Positions 1-8,923 of a DNA stretch of 64,000 nucleotides are shown in pieces. Under the pieces are notes generated by a model. The model made no database searches, was not told where the DNA came from, and saw only the letters and a program-made list of their open reading frames with translations. Position 1 is the first letter of the stretch. Every line of letters begins with the position of its first letter. The stretch covers positions 1-64,000 of the forward strand of contig NZ_CP056775.1 of the NCBI RefSeq assembly GCF_016894445.1. Reading direction: 5' to 3'. A program made the translations under genes and the position numbers. The DNA comes from Dyadobacter sandarakinus. GTDB taxonomy: Bacteria > Bacteroidota > Bacteroidia > Cytophagales > Spirosomataceae.

Positions 1-44
1 TTAAATTGAACCCTGGGATCATCTGCAGAGATCAGGTATTTTTA

Positions 45-52
45 TATCTTTG
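45..52 (+). promoter_or_regulatory. dnaA promoter, -7 element
   Basis: TATCTTTG is a perfect match to the Bacteroidetes sigma-A -7 consensus TAnnTTTG. It lies about 30 bases before the first usable dnaA start codon. No clear -33 TTG box stands at the usual spacing. Confidence 0.55.
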
Positions 53-82
53 CCGTCCTTTTAAGATTATGACATCAGGAAT

Positions 83-1519
83 TTGGTAAGTCAATTGGAA
101 AGAGTAGCCACACATAGAGAGGTCGACCAGGTTTGGGATGCTTGTTTGCAGTTGGTCAGGCTGCACATTCCGGAGGATAGTTATAAAACGTGGTTCGAAC
201 CTATCCGGCCATTGAAGCTCTATGGAAAAGTACTTACCATCCAGGTGCCCAGCCAGTTTTTCTACGAGTGGCTTGAAGACAATTATGTAAACCTGCTGCG
301 CAAGGCATTGGACTACGCCATCGGACGCGACGGTTTACTGGAATATTCCATTATTGTGGACAAAGGGAATGATAAGCATCAGCCCCTGACCATGAATGTG
401 TCCACGCCCAAGTCTACCAATTACTCCAAACCAGACAACTTTACCACTGACCCGCGCAAAGGATTTCAGCGCAACAAAGACCAGGACTCGATGACCCTGG
501 ATACGTACCTGAACTCCAATTACTCGTTTGATAACTTCATTGAAGGAGATTGCAACAGGCTGGCGCGCTCGGCAGGATTTGCGGTAGCGCAGCGTCCGGG
601 ACTTACTTCCTTTAACCCGCTGATGTTGTACGGGGGAGTAGGTTTGGGTAAAACACACCTGGTGCAGGCCATCGGAAATTACATTATCAACCATTTCGAC
701 AGCAAGCAGGTACTGTACGTTTCCTCTGAGAAGTTTACCAATCAGTTTATCAATTCGATCAAAAACAACACATTGCAGGACTTCACCGATTTTTACATGC
801 GGGTGGATGTGCTGGCGATTGATGATGTGCAGTTTTTGTCAGGTAAAGAAAAAACGCAGGATACTTTCTTCCATATTTTTAACCACCTCCACCAGCTCGG
901 TAAGCAGATTATCATGACCAGTGACCGGCCACCCCGTGAGCTGGAAGGTTTGCAGGACAGGCTTTTGTCCAGGTTCAAATGGGGCTTAACCGCCGATTTA
1001 CAGGCTCCGGATTTTGAGACCCGTATTGCGATTATCCAAAAGAAGATCCAGTCTGAAGGTATTTCGATTGACTATGACGTGATTGAGTACATTGCGCATA
1101 GCGTCAACTCCAACGTGCGGGAGCTGGAAGGCGTGATTGTGTCGCTGATGGCACAGGCATCGCTTACCCGGCGGGAGATCGACGTGGAGCTTGCCAAAAA
1201 TACGCTCCGCAATATCGTTACCAATGAAAGTAAGGAAGTAACGATCGACACGATTCAGGAAGTGATCGCGGACTATTTTCAGATTACCATTGCAGACCTG
1301 AAAAGTAAAAGCCGGAAAAAAGAAGTTGTATATCCGCGTCAGCTCGCCATGTACCTGGCCAAGGAGTATACCGATCTTCCCCTGAAATCAATCGGGTACC
1401 ATTTCGGCGGTCGCGACCATAGTACCGTCATCCACTCGGTTCAGAGCGTCAATATTCTGATTGACGAAGCACCTGACGTGGAAGAAACTTTGCAAAAGCT
1501 GCGCAGTTACTTCAAGTAG
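83..1519 (+). CDS. dnaA: Chromosomal replication initiator protein DnaA
   Basis: DnaA binds DnaA boxes at oriC and melts the origin with ATP to start replication. The 478-residue protein shows the N-terminal interaction domain (residues about 13-95), a low-complexity linker, the AAA+ domain with Walker A GGVGLGKT (184-191) and Walker B LAIDD (244-248), and the C-terminal helix-turn-helix signature GGRDHSTVIHS (from 442). Length is normal for the family. The start used here is TTG at 83. No in-frame ATG exists before residue 104, inside the linker, so a non-ATG start is required. The ATG at 69 is in another frame and stops after six codons. A -7 promoter element lies at 45-52. No DnaA-box cluster is visible in the 82 bases upstream, so the origin may lie outside the window. 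Identity is very sure; the start is less so. Confidence 0.97.
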   Translation: MVSQLERVATHREVDQVWDACLQLVRLHIPEDSYKTWFEPIRPLKLYGKVLTIQVPSQFFYEWLEDNYVNLLRKALDYAIGRDGLLEYSIIVDKGNDKHQPLTMNVSTPKSTNYSKPDNFTTDPRKGFQRNKDQDSMTLDTYLNSNYSFDNFIEGDCNRLARSAGFAVAQRPGLTSFNPLMLYGGVGLGKTHLVQAIGNYIINHFDSKQVLYVSSEKFTNQFINSIKNNTLQDFTDFYMRVDVLAIDDVQFLSGKEKTQDTFFHIFNHLHQLGKQIIMTSDRPPRELEGLQDRLLSRFKWGLTADLQAPDFETRIAIIQKKIQSEGISIDYDVIEYIAHSVNSNVRELEGVIVSLMAQASLTRREIDVELAKNTLRNIVTNESKEVTIDTIQEVIADYFQITIADLKSKSRKKEVVYPRQLAMYLAKEYTDLPLKSIGYHFGGRDHSTVIHSVQSVNILIDEAPDVEETLQKLRSYFK

Positions 1520-1558
1520 CTTTTACCGTCCAAAGAGCTGGAACATCCTGGCCAGCTC

Positions 1559-2548
1559 ATGCATTATCCTGACTTTACCCCTGTTTTTCTTTCGCGCCAT
1601 CAGGTCGATGAGACTGCATGGAACGCGCTGATCACTGCGTCACATCAATGTGTGGTGTATGCATTTACCTATTACCTTGATCAGGTTTGTCAGGATTGGG
1701 AGGCTCTGGTATGGCCAACTGAACATTACCGGCTGGCAGTTCCGCTACCGGTTCGATTCAAATGCGGTTACAGGATACTTTACCAGCCTTTATTTTGTCA
1801 GTATCTGGGCATTTTTTCACAATGCACATTAAGCAGGGATCTGGTGATGCAGGTTTTGCAGGCGATAAACCGCCGGTACGCGTATATCTCAGCTTACTGT
1901 TTCAATCCGCATAATACCGGATATCTGAGCAATATCACTTTCCTGAATTTCAAAATCCTGCATACACAATGGTTAGAGATTCACGATGATCCTGAGACCA
2001 TCCCAAATGCTTACTACCGGGATCGCAGGACGCAGCTCAGGCGTGCCTCGCACGAACATTGGGCGCTAGTACCTGCTGCGGATACTTGTGCGCTCATCAG
2101 GCTTTTTAAAGAAAATCACGCGGGCAAAGTTGCAGGAGGCGTGAACAACGCCGCATACCTGATGTTGGAAAAATTATTTCAATGCCTTAAAGAGAAAAAT
2201 CTTGCCGAAGTATGGCATGCAGTAAAAGCGGGGGAGGTGCACGCAGGCATACTGGTCGTACGCCACGGGATTCAGGCCATTTATCTTTTCAATGCAGCAG
2301 ACATGCACGGCAAAAGAGGACATGCCCGCACTTTCCTGCTCGACCGGTACTTTCACCAGCATTGCGGAGCGATAAAAACGTTTGATTTTGAAAGTCCGGA
2401 AATAGCATCAGTGGCTTACTTTTACGAAGGCTTTGGAGCTCAGCGGGTTCCTTTTTTGAGCATAAACAAAAATGCGCTGCCTTTTCCGGCGCGCATTTTA
2501 CAGGAGTTTCGAAAAGTGTTTTTCAAAACCATACAATCTCTTTTTTAA
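1559..2548 (+). CDS. Acyltransferase-like protein of the GNAT/FemAB type
   Basis: A 329-residue cytoplasmic protein with no signal peptide or membrane segment. The layout suggests a FemAB/GNAT-like acyltransferase: an N-terminal half rich in aromatic residues, then a second half with YYRDRRTQLRRA (near 157-168) and a GNAT-like stretch around GEVHAGILVV. The family call rests on overall resemblance to Bacteroidetes proteins annotated this way, and the substrate is unknown. It follows dnaA by 39 bases on the same strand and may be co-transcribed with it. Its ATG sits directly after a 7-bp inverted repeat (1535-1558) that could hide the ribosome-binding region. Its 3' end overlaps the convergent DUF3108 gene by 26 bases. 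Confidence 0.6.
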   Translation: MHYPDFTPVFLSRHQVDETAWNALITASHQCVVYAFTYYLDQVCQDWEALVWPTEHYRLAVPLPVRFKCGYRILYQPLFCQYLGIFSQCTLSRDLVMQVLQAINRRYAYISAYCFNPHNTGYLSNITFLNFKILHTQWLEIHDDPETIPNAYYRDRRTQLRRASHEHWALVPAADTCALIRLFKENHAGKVAGGVNNAAYLMLEKLFQCLKEKNLAEVWHAVKAGEVHAGILVVRHGIQAIYLFNAADMHGKRGHARTFLLDRYFHQHCGAIKTFDFESPEIASVAYFYEGFGAQRVPFLSINKNALPFPARILQEFRKVFFKTIQSLF

Positions 2549-3317
2549 GGCCCTTATAGGATTTCAGATCCATTTCCAGAGATCCGATTACCAGCTCGAC
2601 CTTGGCTTTCAGCGGGATTTTGTTAGTATCGTCAGACACCCACAGCCGCATAGGCTCATCGCCTTTGAAAAACTTGTTGTCAGGAATGAGTGGATTGAGT
2701 CGCAAAACGCGCGTTTTTCCATACTTGGTCTTGATCACATCCCGCCCGGCATATTTGAACCGTAATTTGTATACATCGCCGTCAAAAAAAGTAGGTATCT
2801 CAATCACTTCTCCTTCCTGGATGCGTTCAAAGTTCATGGTTCGCAGGTAAAAGTACCCGCTGATGATATCGTGAATGTTGTTGGGGACATTATAGGTTTT
2901 GGTTTCGTTCTTTACCGTGGAAATTGCCTGGTCCTTGGTGTGGTTGAACATCACCTTTTCATCTTTCCGGTACTTGTTTTCCTGAATTTCCCGCTCAAAC
3001 ATCAGCGGGATAATTGCCGAAGTATCGATGTAAGACCGCCAGGTATCCCGCACCCGGCTGATCAGGTCAAATGCACCCACGGTCCGGCCGCTGACATTCA
3101 CTTTAAAGCAAGGTCTGCTGTTGATCGTAGAAATGGATCTTCCTATTTCAACCTTGGCCTCAGCTGCATTGATAAAGCCGTAATGCACGCGGTATTCCAC
3201 TTTTTCGCCCGTTCCGAAGCTCTTGTTCGTAATAACGCGGTTTTGATCGTACTGGCGGAATGAAATAAGAAAAATGGTGAAAATGAAAGCTAGTGTGATC
3301 CAATGTGATTTCTTCAT
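2523..3317 (-). CDS. DUF3108 domain-containing exported protein
   Basis: A 264-residue protein with an N-terminal hydrophobic segment (residues 6-19), so probably exported or membrane-anchored. The body matches the DUF3108 pattern: EKVEYRVHYGFINAAEAKV near the start, a middle YFYLRTMNFE, and a C-terminal PMRLWVSDDTNKIPLKAKVEL. DUF3108 proteins are periplasmic beta-rich proteins of unknown function. It lies 14 bases downstream of the aminopeptidase-like gene on the same strand, so the two probably form an operon. The last 26 bases overlap the convergent gene at 1559-2548, so neither has room for a separate intrinsic terminator. Confidence 0.85.
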   Translation of the reverse strand: MKKSHWITLAFIFTIFLISFRQYDQNRVITNKSFGTGEKVEYRVHYGFINAAEAKVEIGRSISTINSRPCFKVNVSGRTVGAFDLISRVRDTWRSYIDTSAIIPLMFEREIQENKYRKDEKVMFNHTKDQAISTVKNETKTYNVPNNIHDIISGYFYLRTMNFERIQEGEVIEIPTFFDGDVYKLRFKYAGRDVIKTKYGKTRVLRLNPLIPDNKFFKGDEPMRLWVSDDTNKIPLKAKVELVIGSLEMDLKSYKGLKKEIVWF

Positions 3318-3331
3318 GCCAAAAGAGTAGG

Positions 3332-4366
3332 TTAAAGAGAAGGATATTTCTCTTTCAGATACAACAGGTATTTTTTAAGATCGCCGGAAAATTTGGTTTG
3401 GTACTCCTGCAAAAACGAATCCTGACGGGATTTGTATGTGAGGTAACTGATAAAGAATGCATTGTTGGGCATTTCCCGGTCAACCTTGCGGTTTGTCCTT
3501 AAAGTTCCGAGCTGTCCGTTGAGCAGCGTATCCGAGGTCTCCACAATGTGACGGATCAGCCCTTTTTTCAAACTGTCCTTGTCAGGGGTTGGTGCAAGAC
3601 CAGCGAAAGTGCTGTACAGACTATCAAGCTGACTTGCACCTCGCAGCATATGCCGCGAGTAGGCGTCATTGTATTGCTTGGAGTATTCATATGCTTTCAT
3701 TTGCGGAGAGTCGGACCCATATTTATGTTTCAAAAAGCGGATTGCACCCTGGTCGCCCACAAAGCTTGCCAGGTTCTCGTTCAGTTCGAGATTGTCCTTC
3801 ACAAATAGTGTTCCGTGTGTAAGCTCATGTAAAATCAGGTTTGCCAGGCTGCCATCTTTTCTCCTGAACATGCTGGACAGGATGGGATCACGAAAATACC
3901 CCAGCGTCGACCAGGCTGAGACGTCACCCATATCTGTATCAAGGCCTTGCGCAATCAGTTGTTGTTCCTCTTTCGCAGCCCGTGTCGAGTCAAAAAAGCC
4001 TTTGTAAGGGAATGTTCCCACGATCGGGAAAGTCCATTTGTAGGGCGCAACCTTGTACCGCTCCGATGCTGTGATCAGCCAGATGAGCGGCTTGCCGTGC
4101 TGGTTGTAGAAGGTTGTGTAATTCTTTGAGGGCGAAAGTCCCAGCGAATCTATCCCAAACTGCTTGATCTCCTGTATCAGCCTGATCCTGGTTTTGAGCG
4201 AGTCCGGAAATGCCGGGTCGAGCAGTACCTTTTCTACTTCTTCCACCTGCATGAGCATGCTGATCTGCCCTTTGGCCTGCATCCAGCCATAACTTAGTAT
4301 CTGACGGTAATAGATTCCGGCAACCAGTAAGAGAATTAAGACTCCTGCAATAAATTTTTTTAACAC
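3332..4366 (-). CDS. Predicted zinc aminopeptidase (COG4324 family)
   Basis: A 344-residue protein with an N-terminal membrane anchor (residues 4-20). The gluzincin-type zinc site is visible: HELTH at 180-184 and the downstream glutamate in NENLASF (E197). This pattern, with the flanking GDVSAWSTLGYFRDPILSSM, identifies the COG4324 predicted aminopeptidase family. The anchor suggests action in the periplasm or on the membrane surface; the substrate is not known. It is first in a two-gene minus-strand unit with the DUF3108 gene. Upstream, CAAAGTA near 4376 resembles a reversed -7 box with a one-base spacer, a weak promoter candidate. Confidence 0.85.
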   Translation of the reverse strand: MLKKFIAGVLILLLVAGIYYRQILSYGWMQAKGQISMLMQVEEVEKVLLDPAFPDSLKTRIRLIQEIKQFGIDSLGLSPSKNYTTFYNQHGKPLIWLITASERYKVAPYKWTFPIVGTFPYKGFFDSTRAAKEEQQLIAQGLDTDMGDVSAWSTLGYFRDPILSSMFRRKDGSLANLILHELTHGTLFVKDNLELNENLASFVGDQGAIRFLKHKYGSDSPQMKAYEYSKQYNDAYSRHMLRGASQLDSLYSTFAGLAPTPDKDSLKKGLIRHIVETSDTLLNGQLGTLRTNRKVDREMPNNAFFISYLTYKSRQDSFLQEYQTKFSGDLKKYLLYLKEKYPSL

Positions 4367-4487
4367 GTCTGCTCAAAGTATTAAGACGGCAATACCACCA
4401 TCTGGTATTTGCAAGTCGTAAGATATTCAATCCCGCCGTTACCTGATCAAAAACATTATTAACGGCATTTTTTGTTTTTGTATTGGG

Positions 4488-4495
4488 TACTTTTG
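4488..4495 (+). promoter_or_regulatory. Promoter -7 element for the membrane protein gene
   Basis: TACTTTTG matches TAnnTTTG. It lies 31 bases before the ATG at 4526 and inside any longer reading frame from 4472, which supports the shorter start. Confidence 0.5.
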
Positions 4496-4525
4496 CCGCT
4501 GCATACTCAGCTTCCGCATCTTGTA

Positions 4526-6019
4526 ATGAATATTAAACAGCTCAGATTTCTCAGCGTCGGTTATTTGTTATTGCCCAATATTCTTTTTTACTGCTACTGG
4601 ACCAACCCTGTGCTGGCTATTTTCGGGCTTGCGGTACTCTTGCTTTCATCTACGGAATTACTACGCTCAGGAGATTTCTCTACCGACAATTTATTATCCG
4701 GTAGAGATCTGTTAATAATCGGAGCGATGTCGCTGGTTGTAACCTTTATGTGCGGTGTGTGCGGCCTGGCTTACCAGACTTTCGATTACTGGTGCCACAA
4801 TGTAAAGTTTTTTGAGCTGTACAAGTATTCCTGGCCTATCCGCATTCCTGCCGATGGTCCGGTTATTTCTTACTATTACGGATACTACCTGGTACCGGCG
4901 CTGATTTCCAAATGGGTGGGAGCCCTGAGTGAAGCAGCCATTTTCATCTGGACCATGGCCGGGTTTTACCTGGGTATTGCCTGGGTTTATATTGCATTGA
5001 ACAAAAAGCCACTGTATGTAGTCCTGGCAATGTCGGTAGGTGATATGCCGCATGTTTTGAAGACGGTTTTCTATAAACTGACCGGTGCGCTTTACGAATT
5101 CGGTGACTTCGGGATCGAATCCTGGTCGAGCCTCGAAAACCTGCTGTGGGTTCCTAATCAGGTCATTCCGTCGCTTCTGCTGGGAGGTATGTTTATTTAC
5201 CTGCTGCAACACCGTAAGCCGCTCGAATACATTGTGCTGCCGGTTGCACTTACCTTCTGGTGGGCCGTTTTTCCGGCGTTTACAATGGGCTTGCTCAGCG
5301 CTGTGCTGATCATCCGTAAATGGATACTGGCCCGGCTGCGTCTCAACTGGCCGCTGGTATTCCGGACTGTCGCTCTACCGGTACTTGCCTGTGGTCCGAT
5401 ACTCCTTTTTTTTACTTCTCATGAACAGGCGCCGGTATCCGGTTTTATCTGGCAATTTCCGGATAGTATGGTCAACAGGGTTATCGAATATGCGATCAAT
5501 ATTGGTCTTAATCTGGCCGTGTTTTTTCTGGTATACCGTTTTTTCAGCAAGACTGGTAACCGCATTTTGCCGTCATTTCCATTCTGGCTGCTGTTGATTT
5601 TTGTCATGGTCTTTCCAATATACCGGATCGGAAAAGTAAATGATTTCCTGTTCCGGGGCTTAATTCCCTATTTACTGATCATCGGAATTTATCTTTTCAA
5701 GCCACTTTCGGACATTCCAACGCTGGTACTCTGGACAAAATTGCGCGCAATGCCGGTGCAGCTGATTCTTGTTTTGATGCTTGTGTCCGGCAGCCTTATC
5801 GGAGCAGGCAGGCTGGTCAGGGCACTCCGCGTAAACGTCTGGACAGCCGGTGCCTGGCCTGAAAAGGTGCAGTTTACACCCATTCCTTACGATGCATATC
5901 CGAATATCTACGAGGTGCTTAAGGCCAAGTGGTCACAGCAGGAGGCCGACCAGTATCTGGGTAAAAAAGATTCATTTTATGAACTCAAAATGGCCCCTGA
6001 AAAGCCGGTCGCTAATTGA
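4526..6019 (+). CDS. Polytopic membrane protein, GT-C glycosyltransferase-like
   Basis: A 497-residue integral membrane protein with roughly ten or more hydrophobic helices. The start is taken as the ATG at 4526, because a TTG extension to 4472 would cross the -7 promoter element. After the first helices, a loop holds a conserved-looking ADGPVISYYYGYYLVPALIS (near residue 108). This recalls the tyrosine-rich motif of membrane glycosyltransferase-like families such as DUF2298, but I cannot confirm membership. The C-terminal tail is soluble and charged. No neighbour indicates a pathway. A hairpin-prone stretch follows the stop (6032-6057: GAAAGC, GGT, ACC, GCTTTC) without a T-run. Confidence 0.7.
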   Translation: MNIKQLRFLSVGYLLLPNILFYCYWTNPVLAIFGLAVLLLSSTELLRSGDFSTDNLLSGRDLLIIGAMSLVVTFMCGVCGLAYQTFDYWCHNVKFFELYKYSWPIRIPADGPVISYYYGYYLVPALISKWVGALSEAAIFIWTMAGFYLGIAWVYIALNKKPLYVVLAMSVGDMPHVLKTVFYKLTGALYEFGDFGIESWSSLENLLWVPNQVIPSLLLGGMFIYLLQHRKPLEYIVLPVALTFWWAVFPAFTMGLLSAVLIIRKWILARLRLNWPLVFRTVALPVLACGPILLFFTSHEQAPVSGFIWQFPDSMVNRVIEYAINIGLNLAVFFLVYRFFSKTGNRILPSFPFWLLLIFVMVFPIYRIGKVNDFLFRGLIPYLLIIGIYLFKPLSDIPTLVLWTKLRAMPVQLILVLMLVSGSLIGAGRLVRALRVNVWTAGAWPEKVQFTPIPYDAYPNIYEVLKAKWSQQEADQYLGKKDSFYELKMAPEKPVAN

Positions 6020-6234
6020 AATCTGCCGTTTGAAAGCTAAGGTTTTTACCGGCTTTCAAGTGTCCTGTTCATCCTCAAAAGATTACCTGTTTTATTCATC
6101 AAAGTGCCCGGAAAATGGTTGTTTTTCGTGTTAAAATTAGATATATTTACAAAAGATAAACGAGTATCTGATAGCAGTTTTTGCTTAGTAAAGGCCGCTA
6201 TTTTCACATGCAAATTTAATTTTTGTACTGCTTT

Positions 6235-7302
6235 ATGGCACAACCAACAACGGATAAGGACAACAAACTAAAAGCGTTGCAAACAACGCTGGAAAAGCTG
6301 GATAAAACCTTTGGTAAAGGCACAGTAATGCGCCTGAGTGATACCAAAGTTCTTGATATTCCCGTAATCTCGACAGGCTCCCTGGGACTTGACCTCGCCC
6401 TGGGCGTAGGTGGCGTACCCCGCGGCCGTGTTGTTGAAATTTACGGGCCTGAGTCATCAGGTAAAACAACTCTCTCCATGCATTGCATTGCAGAGGCACA
6501 GAAGAAAGGCGGATTGGCAGCATTCATCGATGCGGAGCATGCATTTGATCGCTCCTACGCTGAAAAACTGGGCATTGATACCAGCAACCTTTTGATTTCA
6601 CAGCCTGATAGTGGCGAGCAGGCTCTTGAAATTGCCGAGCACCTCATCAGCAGTGGTGCGGTAGATATCATTGTGATCGACTCCGTAGCGGCGCTTGTAC
6701 CGCGTGCTGAGCTTGAAGGTGAGATGGGCGAAAGTAAAATGGGCTTGCAGGCACGTCTGATGTCGCAGGCACTGCGTAAGCTGACCGGCGTGATCAACAA
6801 AACCGGCTGCTGCTGTATTTTCATCAACCAGCTGCGTGAAAAAATCGGGGTCATGTTCGGTAACCCTGAAACGACAACAGGTGGTAATGCATTGAAATAC
6901 TATGCTTCGGTGCGTCTGGATATTCGCCGGGTTGGTCAGATCAAGGAGAGTGCTGATGCGGTACTGGGTAACCGTACACGCGTGAAAGTGGTTAAAAACA
7001 AAGTGGCGCCTCCATTCAAGGTAGTTGAGTTTGACATTATGTACGGCGAAGGTATTTCCAAAGTAGGAGAGATCATCGACCTTGCGGTGGAACTTGATAT
7101 TGTGAAAAAGTCCGGTTCATGGTTCAGCTATGATGGCAACCGTCTCGGACAGGGCCGTGATGCAGTGAAAACCCTGATCAAGGACAATCCTGAGTTAATG
7201 GACGAGCTGGAAGCAAAAGTAAGGGGTAAGGTCAATAATGATCCTGATTCTTTGATTGATACAAGTGAGCCGAACGTCGTTGACGATGGTGCTCCGGTGT
7301 GA
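6235..7302 (+). CDS. recA: Recombinase RecA
   Basis: RecA forms filaments on single-stranded DNA and drives strand exchange and recombinational repair. The 355-residue protein has Walker A GPESSGKT (71-78), Walker [13 protein letters not shown], the L2-region NPETTTGG and a short acidic C-terminus, as expected for the family. The ATG at 6235 is chosen; an upstream TTG at 6223 adds four residues not typical of RecA. A near-consensus promoter TAATTTTTG (one extra spacer base) lies at about 6217-6225. I see no recognisable LexA-type operator. A strong bidirectional terminator follows and separates it from the convergent AAA+ gene. Confidence 0.98.
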   Translation: MAQPTTDKDNKLKALQTTLEKLDKTFGKGTVMRLSDTKVLDIPVISTGSLGLDLALGVGGVPRGRVVEIYGPESSGKTTLSMHCIAEAQKKGGLAAFIDAEHAFDRSYAEKLGIDTSNLLISQPDSGEQALEIAEHLISSGAVDIIVIDSVAALVPRAELEGEMGESKMGLQARLMSQALRKLTGVINKTGCCCIFINQLREKIGVMFGNPETTTGGNALKYYASVRLDIRRVGQIKESADAVLGNRTRVKVVKNKVAPPFKVVEFDIMYGEGISKVGEIIDLAVELDIVKKSGSWFSYDGNRLGQGRDAVKTLIKDNPELMDELEAKVRGKVNNDPDSLIDTSEPNVVDDGAPV

Positions 7303-7323
7303 TCCTGATTTCCAATAAATGAA

Positions 7324-7355
7324 AAAGCCCGGTTGAGTTATACTCACCGGGCTTT
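7324..7355. terminator. Bidirectional terminator between recA and the AAA+ gene
   Basis: AAAGCCCGGTTGAG pairs with CTCACCGGGCTTT across a TATA loop, with a single bulge. It has A and T tracts on its two sides, so it can serve both convergent genes. Confidence 0.85.
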
Positions 7356-7359
7356 GTTA

Positions 7360-8910
7360 TTAAAATGGCTTTCTGCCATTATTATCATCGTCGTCGTCAT
7401 CAAAGTCGTAATCGTCGTCATCTTCTCCCGGACCTGAAAACATGCTGCTCACCAGATCCTGGAACTTCATTCCCTGATCCAGGGACTGCTTACCGATGAG
7501 CGAGAATTCTGCCATGCCGTGAAGTGCAAATTCCATCATAAACAACTTCTCTTCGGCACTTGCGTATGCACTGAGCATATCCACAAAATCGTCAAGTCCG
7601 TCAATCGTTTTGAGGCGCGCAGAGTACTCACGGTCGGTCATGTCACCCAGCATTTCCATCTGGTTGCCAGCGCCAAACCATTCGATCACCTTGGCGTACG
7701 GATTGATCTTGCTCTTTTTGCTTTTTTCGGGATCCGGAAAGAAATTCAGGAATTGCGTTCTGATTGCCTTGCCGATAAGATTTTGCGCAACGATCACCGG
7801 CCCTTCTACCTCGCCTTCATACACCAGCTCTACTTTACCGCAAATAGCCGACACCACACCATAAAGGTCTGATACACGGATGTAAGTGGAAGTTTCATTG
7901 TTAATCAATGCCCGGCGCTCAGCAGTGGAAAGCAAACTTTCGTAAGCGGAGATTGTAAGCCTGGCAGAAACGCCGCTCTTACTATCCACATATTCACTTT
8001 CACGCGCTTCAAATGCAATTTGTTCGATCAGTGTTTTGGCGAGTTCGTTAACTTTAACCAGTCCTTTCTGTTCGGTTTTAACAACTGCCTCCTGCTCGGT
8101 AATTTTCTTGCCGGTTTCGATCGTCTTAGGATAGTGCGTTACTATCTGGCTTTCGATCCGGTCTTTCAGCGGAGTAACGATGCTTCCGCGGTTAGTATAA
8201 TCCTCAGGATTTGCAGTAAATACAAACTGGATATCAAGCGGAAGCCGCAGCTTAAAGCCACGGATCTGAATATCACCTTCCTGCAGAATATTAAATAAAG
8301 CCACCTGAATGCGTGCTTGCAGGTCAGGCAGTTCATTGATGACAAAAATACCCCTGTGAGAACGCGGAATCAGTCCGAAGTGAATGACACGTTCATCGGA
8401 GTAGGGGAGCCGGAGGCTTGCGGCCTTAATAGGATCCACGTCCCCGATCAGGTCGGCTACCGATACGTCGGGGGTAGCCAGCTTTTCGGTATAACGCTCA
8501 TCGCGGTGCAGCCATGCAACAGGCGTGTCGTCCCTGTATTCAGCTAAGGCATCGTGTGCAGCGCGTGACAATGGATTCAGGGGGTCGTCATGCAACTCGG
8601 AACCTTCAATGTATGGAATGTATTCGTCGAGCAGGTTGATCATCATACGGGCAATCCGGGTCTTTGCCTGACCGCGGAGACCCAGAAAGTTGATGTTGTG
8701 CATGGACAAAATAGCCCTTTCCACATCAGGAATAACTGTTTCTTCATATCCCCAGATGCCGGGAAATACATTGTCCTTGTTCCTGATCCTGGTGATCAGG
8801 TTGTCACGCAGCTCCTGCTTGATGCTTTTCGACTGGTAGCCTGCCCTTTTTAATTCGCCCAGCGTTCGGATTCCCAAAAGCTCTGAACTGGTAAGCTGTG
8901 AATAAGTCAT
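7360..8910 (-). CDS. AAA+ ATPase, magnesium chelatase ChlI/MoxR-like
   Basis: A 516-residue AAA+ ATPase of the type often annotated as magnesium chelatase or sigma-54-interacting ATPase. Walker A is GLRGQAKT (77-84). The Walker B region is IFVINELPDL (188-197), with N-E where most relatives have D-E. A sensor-like FTANPEDYTNRG follows. The C-terminal end is a run of aspartates (about 497-510), suggesting a disordered acidic tail. There is no chlorophyll or cobalamin gene nearby, so chelation is unlikely; MoxR-like ATPases usually remodel partner VWA-domain proteins, but none is adjacent here. It lies 13 bases after rny on the same strand and is probably the last gene of the pheT-zapA-rny run. 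Confidence 0.85.
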   Translation of the reverse strand: MTYSQLTSSELLGIRTLGELKRAGYQSKSIKQELRDNLITRIRNKDNVFPGIWGYEETVIPDVERAILSMHNINFLGLRGQAKTRIARMMINLLDEYIPYIEGSELHDDPLNPLSRAAHDALAEYRDDTPVAWLHRDERYTEKLATPDVSVADLIGDVDPIKAASLRLPYSDERVIHFGLIPRSHRGIFVINELPDLQARIQVALFNILQEGDIQIRGFKLRLPLDIQFVFTANPEDYTNRGSIVTPLKDRIESQIVTHYPKTIETGKKITEQEAVVKTEQKGLVKVNELAKTLIEQIAFEARESEYVDSKSGVSARLTISAYESLLSTAERRALINNETSTYIRVSDLYGVVSAICGKVELVYEGEVEGPVIVAQNLIGKAIRTQFLNFFPDPEKSKKSKINPYAKVIEWFGAGNQMEMLGDMTDREYSARLKTIDGLDDFVDMLSAYASAEEKLFMMEFALHGMAEFSLIGKQSLDQGMKFQDLVSSMFSGPGEDDDDYDFDDDDDDNNGRKPF

Positions 8911-8923
8911 GTAATATGGTTGA

